Positions 1 through 4,341 of a DNA stretch of 8,006 bases are shown here, piece after piece. Source of the DNA: JBBRLG01 sp038231495. Its GTDB lineage: Bacteria > Planctomycetota > Planctomycetia > Gemmatales > Gemmataceae. Position 1 is the first letter of the stretch. Each line of letters begins with the position of its first letter. The stretch spans positions 1-8,006 of the forward strand of contig JBBRLG010000354.1 in assembly GCA_038231495.1 (NCBI GenBank). Reading direction: 5' to 3'. Below the pieces are notes generated by a model. That model did no database searches and had not been told where the DNA came from. It was given only the letters and a program-made list of their open reading frames with translations. Position numbers and translations under genes: made by a program.

Positions 1-82
1 CGGCCTTGGGCGGGGGGAACAGGTGTTCGACGTTGTCCCATTGCAGGTCGGTCAAGTCGGTCGGGTAGGGTTTTCGGTTCAT
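1..82 (-). CDS. IS5-family transposase, N-terminal part (runs out of window)
   Basis: Reading the minus strand from the ATG at 82 gives 27 codons that begin MNRKPYPTDLTDLQWDNVEH and continue LFPPPKA. This is the characteristic start of IS5-family DDE transposases (the DUF4096-like N-terminal segment, with the 'YPTDLTDxQW' signature followed by a proline-rich LLPP-type stretch). The protein would cut and rejoin the ends of its insertion sequence. The catalytic DDE residues lie outside the window, so activity cannot be judged. The start is chosen because the family signature begins directly at this ATG; no strong ribosome binding site is visible in front of it. About 35 bp upstream lies a GGTGTTTAAAAAGTC-type sequence that fits an IS end, so the element would extend leftwards out of the window. 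Family assignment is fairly sure; subgroup is not. Confidence 0.8.
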   Translation of the reverse strand, partial: MNRKPYPTDLTDLQWDNVEHLFPPPKA

Positions 83-117
83 GCAGCTGAACTACGGACC
101 GCCGCCAGCTGCGACAA

Positions 118-140
118 GGCGACTTTTTAAACACCCTCTG
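118..140 (-). repeat. probable terminal end of the IS5-type element
   Basis: On the minus strand this reads CAGAGGGTGTTTAAAAAGTC followed by GCC, lying 36-58 bp upstream of the transposase ATG. Position, and the change to a different, lower-GC sequence immediately to its right, suggest the terminal inverted repeat of the insertion sequence. The other end is outside the window, so neither the inverted-repeat match nor a target duplication can be confirmed. The exact boundary is uncertain by several bases. Confidence 0.45.
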
Positions 141-169
141 ATGGTCCGTATGGGCTATTTTTGTTGTAA

Positions 170-385
170 ATTGTTGATCGAAAGTGGCGGAAGACGCTCG
201 ACAACGGCACAATTGTCTTGAATTACGACGTAAGTGGCCTTGTTGTTACGGCCTACAACCCGACTGCTGAGCCCTATGCCATCGGTGAAGTGGTTAAACT
301 TCAAGTTGAGGTACGCGCTTACCAGACCAAAAACGGCCCCCGATATAGCTTGATCTTACCCGGTGCGGTTGAAGGGGAGTTCTGA
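170..385 (+). pseudogene. C-terminal remnant of an unrecognised protein
   Basis: An open frame runs from just after a TAA at 167-169 to the TGA at 383-385. It includes KTLDNGTIVLNYDVSGLVV and then TAYNPTAEPYAIGEVVKLQ, ending in PGAVEGEF. The alternating hydrophobic pattern looks like a real beta-rich C-terminal domain. I do not recognise the family. There is no in-frame ATG. An ATG at 141 opens a different frame (MVRMGYFCCKLL) that could join this one through a frameshift near 165-190. Local base composition is visibly lower in GC than the large gene. The probable IS end at about 140 lies immediately upstream, so the simplest reading is a gene whose 5' part was cut off by the insertion. Alternatively it is a short complete gene with a sequencing error near its start. 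The coding nature is moderately supported; the function is unknown. Confidence 0.45.
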
Positions 386-405
386 GCGTAAGGGCGTTGA
401 CAAGG

Positions 406-437
406 TTGGCGAGGGTCGAGATTGGCGAGGGTCGATT
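406..437 (+). repeat. two tandem 16-bp units TTGGCGAGGGTCGAGA
   Basis: Unit one (406-421) reads TTGGCGAGGGTCGAGA and unit two (422-437) reads TTGGCGAGGGTCGATT, differing only in the last two bases. The 30 bases at 407-436 recur exactly, in the same orientation, at 7855-7884 on the other side of the large gene. This looks like a dispersed intergenic repeat family. I have no evidence for its function. Confidence 0.85.
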
Positions 438-532
438 GTGGCCTGTCATGGATGCGTAAGTGATGATCAGCAAAGGTGTTGCTTTAACCACTTACAAAGG
501 GTTACCGCGAGGGAGGGGGGCACCCTCGCCAA
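422..532. repeat. 111-bp element with 11-bp terminal inverted repeats and nested hairpins
   Basis: TTGGCGAGGGT (422-432) is exactly inverted as ACCCTCGCCAA (522-532). Inside lie two more nested inverted pairs: GTAAGTG (456-462) with CACTTAC (489-495), and AGCAA (469-473) with TTGCT (479-483) around the 5-base loop AGGTG. The inner and middle stems share a centre, so they could form one long imperfect hairpin. The outer pair is centred close by. No protein is encoded in either direction. The element resembles a small non-autonomous repeat or a structured-RNA segment. It sits directly beyond the 3' end of the large minus-strand gene, but there is no T-tract that would make it a standard terminator. 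Confidence 0.6.
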
Positions 533-1842
533 ATGTGATTGGCGTGGCTTACATCGATAAGCATCCATCGACAGAGCCGTACTCGGCACCATTTGAGCGG
601 CGCCGCAATAAAGTGTCTTGTCATCCGCCGCCAGGCAGGTGGAACCCTGTGGACCAGGAATGTATCGCCGCCGTGGTTGGACCCGCGCAACACGACGCCG
701 TTCGTGGTGGCGTCGTCGAAGAAGCGGCCGACGGCGGCGTAGTACACGGAAGCCGGGGCAAAGCCGGTGATGAGTTGGTAAGCCTGACCGGCCACGGTGG
801 CGGTGTTCTTCTCCACGTTCGGCGTAGCGGCCCCGCCGAAGTTGCTGACCACGATCCGGTTGTTGGGGCCTGGCCCGCCCACGACCGTCAGGGTGCCGGC
901 GACGCCGAGCAGGTCGCCGTTGTTGGTCGAACCGCCCCTACTGCTGTCGGCGTCCGAGGAGACGTTGAAGGTGTCGTTGTTGCCGTTGCCCTGTACGAAC
1001 GTGGTGTTGCCGCCGCCCAGCGTCGAACGCAGATTGATCGTGTTATCGCCGGTGTTGGCGAGCCGGAACAGCACGCCGTCGTTCGTGGCCCCGTCGGTAA
1101 ACTTGCCGCCGGTGGCCGTGTAGGAAAGCGCCGCCGGGGCGAAACCGGTGACCTGTTGGTACGCCGTGCCGCCGACCGTGGCCGGGCCTTGGATTACGTA
1201 CGGATTGGTCGGGCCGGCAAGGTTGCTGACGATCAACCGGCTGGCGGCACCGGCCCCGGCGTCGATGAGCAGCGGGCCGACGATGCCGAGCAGGTTGCCG
1301 CTGTTGGTCAGCACGCCGCCAATGCTGGTGGCGTCCGAGGAGACGTTGAAGGTGTTGTTGCCGCCGTTGCCCTTGATCGTGGTGGTCGTGCCGGCCGCGG
1401 TACTCTGGACGTTCAGATGCACGTCGCCCGAGCCGAGACGGAGGTTGAGTTGATCGACGTTGTAGTAGTTGATGCCGAAGGCCAGGCCGCCGATGGGGCC
1501 GTTGTCGTGGACGCGCGACGAGACGGTCACGCTGCCGGCACTGCCGTCCGCCCGCAACAGGCTCGAAGTTGCGACGGCCACGGCGATGGTCTTATCGGCG
1601 CGGTAGACGCCCTGGAACACGACCTCGTAGACGTTGGCCGCGACCTGGTAGACGGCCACGTTCTGGGTGTGCGGCAACTCCAGGGTCGAGTTGTTCGGGT
1701 CCAGGATCGGTTGCAGGGCGGCGACAAGGCAGGGTAAACGTCCCCGTGGTGCCGTCAAAGCCGTCGATCGTCTCCGACTGGCCCGCGGCCGGGCCGCTGG
1801 TGACTTGCAGCAACATGCCCGCCAAGTTGATCGGATTGTCAC
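502..1842 (-). CDS. fragment 5: C-terminal tandem 127-residue repeats
   Basis: The frame has 446 codons. The first about 36 residues are out-of-frame shadow and the real trace starts near LVAALQPILDPNN. A beta-rich region (NVAVYQVAANVYEVVFQGVY) precedes two tandem 127-residue repeats. In each, TFNVSSDA (164-171 and 291-298) is followed by a LLG...GxL block, a [LIV]VSN block, a TAYQ/QAYQ block and TGFAPA (232-237 and 359-364). After GGDTFLV (residue 398) the sense is lost. The remaining 48 residues do not resemble the repeat, although other frames there show PGGG and DDKTLYCGAA, which could be the start of a third copy. The visible C-terminus is therefore probably not the original one. No anchor or sorting signal is seen. 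Confidence 0.65.
   Translation of the reverse strand: MTIRSTWRACCCKSPAARPRASRRRSTALTAPRGRLPCLVAALQPILDPNNSTLELPHTQNVAVYQVAANVYEVVFQGVYRADKTIAVAVATSSLLRADGSAGSVTVSSRVHDNGPIGGLAFGINYYNVDQLNLRLGSGDVHLNVQSTAAGTTTTIKGNGGNNTFNVSSDATSIGGVLTNSGNLLGIVGPLLIDAGAGAASRLIVSNLAGPTNPYVIQGPATVGGTAYQQVTGFAPAALSYTATGGKFTDGATNDGVLFRLANTGDNTINLRSTLGGGNTTFVQGNGNNDTFNVSSDADSSRGGSTNNGDLLGVAGTLTVVGGPGPNNRIVVSNFGGAATPNVEKNTATVAGQAYQLITGFAPASVYYAAVGRFFDDATTNGVVLRGSNHGGDTFLVHRVPPAWRRMTRHFIAAPLKWCRVRLCRWMLIDVSHANHIWRGCPPPSR
649..1410 (-). repeat. two tandem 381-bp (127-residue) coding repeats
   Basis: Copy A is about 1410-1030 and copy B about 1029-649. Landmarks TFNVSSD and TGFAPA are each exactly 127 codons apart, and the motifs between them keep their order. 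The copies are diverged (for example RLIVSNLAGPTNPYV against RIVVSNFGGAATPNV), so this is an old duplication, not an assembly duplication. Confidence 0.75.
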
Positions 1843-1852
1843 CCAGGCCCAC
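1592..1852 (-). pseudogene. fragment 4b: short bridge frame between fragments 4 and 5
   Basis: Only the stretch from about 1860 to 1734 is genuine in this frame. It reads LVGLGDNPINLAGMLLQVTS, then GPAAGQSETIDGFDGTTGTF, then TLP. It supplies the linker that is missing from the longer overlapping frames on either side, both of which are arginine/serine-rich nonsense here. The trace leaves this frame near 1734, where an extra T (TT instead of T) is enough to restore TLPVAALQPILDPNN. Roughly 45 residues are real; the rest of the frame is shadow. Confidence 0.55.
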
Positions 1853-3197
1853 CAGCGGGAAGGACTTCGAGCCGCCCGTTGGAGGTCACGACGAACTGGT
1901 CGCCGAACTCCGTGCCGATGATGACCAGCTTGTTGAAGCTGCCGGTGCCGCCGTCGATGGGGACCGGGGCCGTCGCCTCGTAGGAGCTGACGTTCGAGCC
2001 GAGGCCGCCGTTGACGTTGACGATGCGTTGCTTGGCCTTTTGCGGGTCGAGTTTCACGAACGACCGGATCACGAAGGTGTTGTTGCCGCCGCCGCCGTTG
2101 AGCGACAAAGACGCCTGGTTGTTGTAGCCGATGTAGCTGTCGGTGCCCGTGCCGCCGTTGATCGTGGTCGGGGCGCTGATGCCGTTGCTGAGGTAGCCGC
2201 GGCTCGTCAGCGTGGTGTCGAACTGGTCGGCCGTCGGCAGGTTGGCGTTGGCCAACCGCGGCGACTGGAACACCTGGCCGACCTGGAACGCGTTGTTGCC
2301 CGTGCCGCCGTTGATCGTCGTCGGCACCGTGGTGTCGTCGAGGTAGAAGTGGTCGTTGCCGCCGTTGAGCGCCAGGCCGCCGTTGATGAAGGCGTCGTAG
2401 TTGATGCGTTGCGCGTCGCCGGTCAGCGGGCCACTGGCATCGTGGCTCAGTGAAGCCACCATATTGCGGCGCAGCAGGTAGGTGTCGCTCGTGTCGCTGC
2501 CGAAGATCGTGAGTGTGTTGATGCCCAGGGTCGCGCCGTTCGTGAGGATCGGCACGTTGGTGATGTTCACCAGGGCGTCGCCCTGGCCCGCCGGGTTGTT
2601 GCCGCCGAGGGCGATGACGTACTTGTAAGAGCCGCTGTTGCCGATCAGGTTGAGGACCGATGTCAGGTAGGTAACGTCCACCGTGGCCGGCCCGGCCAGC
2701 GGTTGGGCCAACGTCAACGTCGTGCCGCTGACCGTGAAGGCCGTGGTCGGAACCCCGTTAATCAGCACGCGCGTGAACGGCGCACTCGTCGGCGTCCGGG
2801 CCAGCGTGAATTGCCGGGTCGAAGCGCCGGCTGCCACCGCGAACGTTTCCGTCGCCGTCTTGCCGACGCCGTTCACGCCGGTTTGGACGCCGACGAGATT
2901 GCCGTTGGCGTCGTAGGTGCCGTCGTAGGTGACGCGGAGGACGTCGTTGCCGTTGCCGGCGTTGATTGTCGTGAAGCCGCTGCTGTCGCGGACGTTGACC
3001 ACGTCGTTCGTGGCCGGCGACTGGAGCAGGCCGATGCGCAGCTCGTCGATGACGGCACCCACCTCGCGCATCAACACGCGGATAGTGTAGGTCTGGGCGT
3101 TCAGGAACCAGCGCCCGGAGTTGTACTCTGCACCTTGTTCCCGGCCGAGGCGGTGCCGGGGTTGGCCGGCTGTTCGGCCAGCGTCACGCGGTGGCAC
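1839..3197 (-). CDS. fragment 4: second RTX-like repeat series
   Basis: The frame has 452 codons. Residues 1 to about 24 are a shadow of fragment 3, and the real trace begins at YNSGRWFLNAQTYTIRVLM. Then come an RTX-like repeat NAGNGNDVLRVTYDGTYDAN (79-98), an Ig-like or Calx-beta-like beta domain (about 113-185, with FTRVLINGVPTTAFTVSGTT), and a run of GGxG motifs: NGGNDHFYLDD (278-288), NGGTGNNAFQVG (296-307), NGGTGTDSYIG (347-357), NGGGGNNTFVIRSF (367-380), NGGLGSNVSSYE (396-407), DGGTGSFNKLVIIG (415-428). The final residues AGGPG are out of frame; the trace continues as LVGLGDNPINLAGM after one extra base near 1860. Likely extracellular; no catalytic residues seen. Confidence 0.65.
   Translation of the reverse strand: MPPRDAGRTAGQPRHRLGREQGAEYNSGRWFLNAQTYTIRVLMREVGAVIDELRIGLLQSPATNDVVNVRDSSGFTTINAGNGNDVLRVTYDGTYDANGNLVGVQTGVNGVGKTATETFAVAAGASTRQFTLARTPTSAPFTRVLINGVPTTAFTVSGTTLTLAQPLAGPATVDVTYLTSVLNLIGNSGSYKYVIALGGNNPAGQGDALVNITNVPILTNGATLGINTLTIFGSDTSDTYLLRRNMVASLSHDASGPLTGDAQRINYDAFINGGLALNGGNDHFYLDDTTVPTTINGGTGNNAFQVGQVFQSPRLANANLPTADQFDTTLTSRGYLSNGISAPTTINGGTGTDSYIGYNNQASLSLNGGGGNNTFVIRSFVKLDPQKAKQRIVNVNGGLGSNVSSYEATAPVPIDGGTGSFNKLVIIGTEFGDQFVVTSNGRLEVLPAGGPG
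1914..2102 (-). repeat. long-range duplicated module, second copy
   Basis: This is the partner of the block at 4741-4944. Shared anchors in order are GGxGxxxF-[IL]-x-[ST]F, QRI-x-N, GGxGSN, APV-x-I-x-GG and LV[IV]. The identities are at protein level only; the DNA is too diverged for recent recombination. Confidence 0.6.
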
Positions 3198-4294
3198 GTC
3201 TGATTCGCCTGGATCGGGTCGGCGCTCGTGTAGTAGGCCGCTTCGCCACCAACGTACAGCACCGGCTCGTTACCCAGGTAGAGCCGCGGGTCCGCGGCCG
3301 TATAGGTCGCCGGCACCCACTGCTTCTGCGTGGTGTCGAAGCGATAGACAAGCTCTCCGCGGCGGTGGAACTTCGGGTTGCCTTGACTGTCCACGATTGT
3401 GGCGGCGACGAACAGGACCATCTTCCCCGCGGCGTCCAGGACCAGGCCGTTGTTCGCATCGACGACCGGCTTGTTTATCGTCAGCGGTTCGTCGCCGAAG
3501 TAGAACTGGAAGTCGCCGTCCGCGTGGCGCGCCGCCTTCTGGATCACCACCTTGACGATCACCGCTTCGTTAATCGCGGCGGTCGGGAACAGGGCGATCC
3601 GGTGACTGTTGACCACCTGAACCTGGGCACCTGTCAGGCTGAAGGCGTTGCTGCCGTGGGCCGTCGCGCCGTTCGGGTTGGCCGCGTTCAACTCGGGAGC
3701 GTCGAACACCGTGACGCTGATAATGTCGCCGGGCAGGAGGGTCAGCGTCCCCAGGTTTACGGTCGTGCCGGCGGTCAGGGCGTTCAGACTGACGGTCAGG
3801 GGCGTGTAGGCCGTGCCGACGTCAACCGCCGTACCGGTCTGGTCGATGACCTGGTAGATCGGCTGGCGGCAGTTGTGAATCGCGCCCTGGCCGGGCAGTG
3901 CGAGGAAGGCGCTGCCGTCGCCGTTGGTGACCGGGTGGCCGTTTTCATCGACGATCTGCTCGCCGCCGAGGAAGCGCACGTTGTCGCCGTTCTGGTGGAC
4001 CACGGGGTCGCCGGCAAAGTGCAGCACGGGGTCGCCCGCCTTGTGCGCGACCGGCACCTGCGTCGGGCCGAGCAGCGGTTGACGGGTGAACAGGTCCAGC
4101 ACAGGTTCGCCGCCCTGGTAAAGCAGCGGTGCGCCGGTGAACGGATCGAGTACCGGTTCGCCGCCGAAGTAGCTCTTGGCGTCGGGCGCGTTGGCCCCGC
4201 CGTGGAACGTCTGCTTGAGGACCGTGTGGACCTGCACGTTGGCGGCCGACGCCTCGTTCTTGAGCTGGAAGGCGGCCCCGAGGGTGAGCGTCAA
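3101..4294 (-). CDS. fragment 3: GGEPVL-motif region of the giant protein
   Basis: The frame has 397 codons, starting at a TTG that is internal. The trace continues upstream in the same frame as PITLQGGGGNDVAKNDSTYT back to about 4378. Residues 42-122 carry a short recurrent motif (YFGGEPVLDPFTGAPLL, then YQGGEPVLDLFTRQPLL, KAGDPVLH, FAGDPVVHQNG, FLGGEQIVDENGHPV). Residues 152-262 form a beta-rich domain (LNALTAGTTVNLGTLTLLPG, then DIISVTVFDAPELN). The motif returns at 265-279 (YFGDEPLTINKPVVD) and 338-362 (YLGNEPVLYVGGEAAYY). Two cysteines, at 142 and 367, are the only ones in the fragment and could pair. The end after residue about 389 is out of frame; the protein continues as YNSGRWFLNAQTY in fragment 4. 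I recognise the motif style from large planctomycete repeat proteins but know no assigned function. Confidence 0.65.
   Translation of the reverse strand: MTLTLGAAFQLKNEASAANVQVHTVLKQTFHGGANAPDAKSYFGGEPVLDPFTGAPLLYQGGEPVLDLFTRQPLLGPTQVPVAHKAGDPVLHFAGDPVVHQNGDNVRFLGGEQIVDENGHPVTNGDGSAFLALPGQGAIHNCRQPIYQVIDQTGTAVDVGTAYTPLTVSLNALTAGTTVNLGTLTLLPGDIISVTVFDAPELNAANPNGATAHGSNAFSLTGAQVQVVNSHRIALFPTAAINEAVIVKVVIQKAARHADGDFQFYFGDEPLTINKPVVDANNGLVLDAAGKMVLFVAATIVDSQGNPKFHRRGELVYRFDTTQKQWVPATYTAADPRLYLGNEPVLYVGGEAAYYTSADPIQANQTCHRVTLAEQPANPGTASAGNKVQSTTPGAGS
3209..3502 (-). repeat. second cluster of GGEPVL-type repeats
   Basis: The same motif family returns after a beta domain of about 140 residues: YFGDEPLTINKPVVDANNG, AAGKMVLFV, SQGNPKFHRRGELVYRFD and YLGNEPVLYVGGEAAYYTSA. 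Copies are more diverged than in the first cluster. The region ends about 90 bp before the frame change near 3118. Confidence 0.5.
3929..4171 (-). repeat. cluster of short GGEPVL-type repeats
   Basis: In about 80 residues the motif [YF]xGG[ED]PV[LV] followed by a short tail occurs five times, with spacing of about 8 to 26 residues. The first two copies are 17 residues long and nearly identical (YFGGEPVLDPFTGAPLL and YQGGEPVLDLFTRQPLL). Later copies diverge to AGDPVLH, AGDPVVHQNG and GGEQIVDENGHPV. The pattern suggests repeated beta hairpins. Confidence 0.7.
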
Positions 4295-4341
4295 GCCGTT
4301 CGTGCCGATGCCGGCGATCGTGTAGGTGCTGTCGTTCTTCG

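Noticed and set aside
406..437. CRISPR array
   Set aside because: There are only two 16-bp units directly abutting, without unique spacers of regular length, and no cas genes.
111..1731. Shared 10-mer GCGACAAGGC near the IS end (111-120) and inside the large gene (about 1722-1731)
   Set aside because: It is a single short match with no extension on either side, most likely chance in GC-rich DNA.
460..1737. Long plus-strand open frame (425 codons) opposite the C-terminal repeats
   Set aside because: It is an antisense shadow: the translation is a monotonous V/G/A/R/D mix, while the minus strand shows ordered tandem repeats. High GC suppresses stops on the opposite strand.
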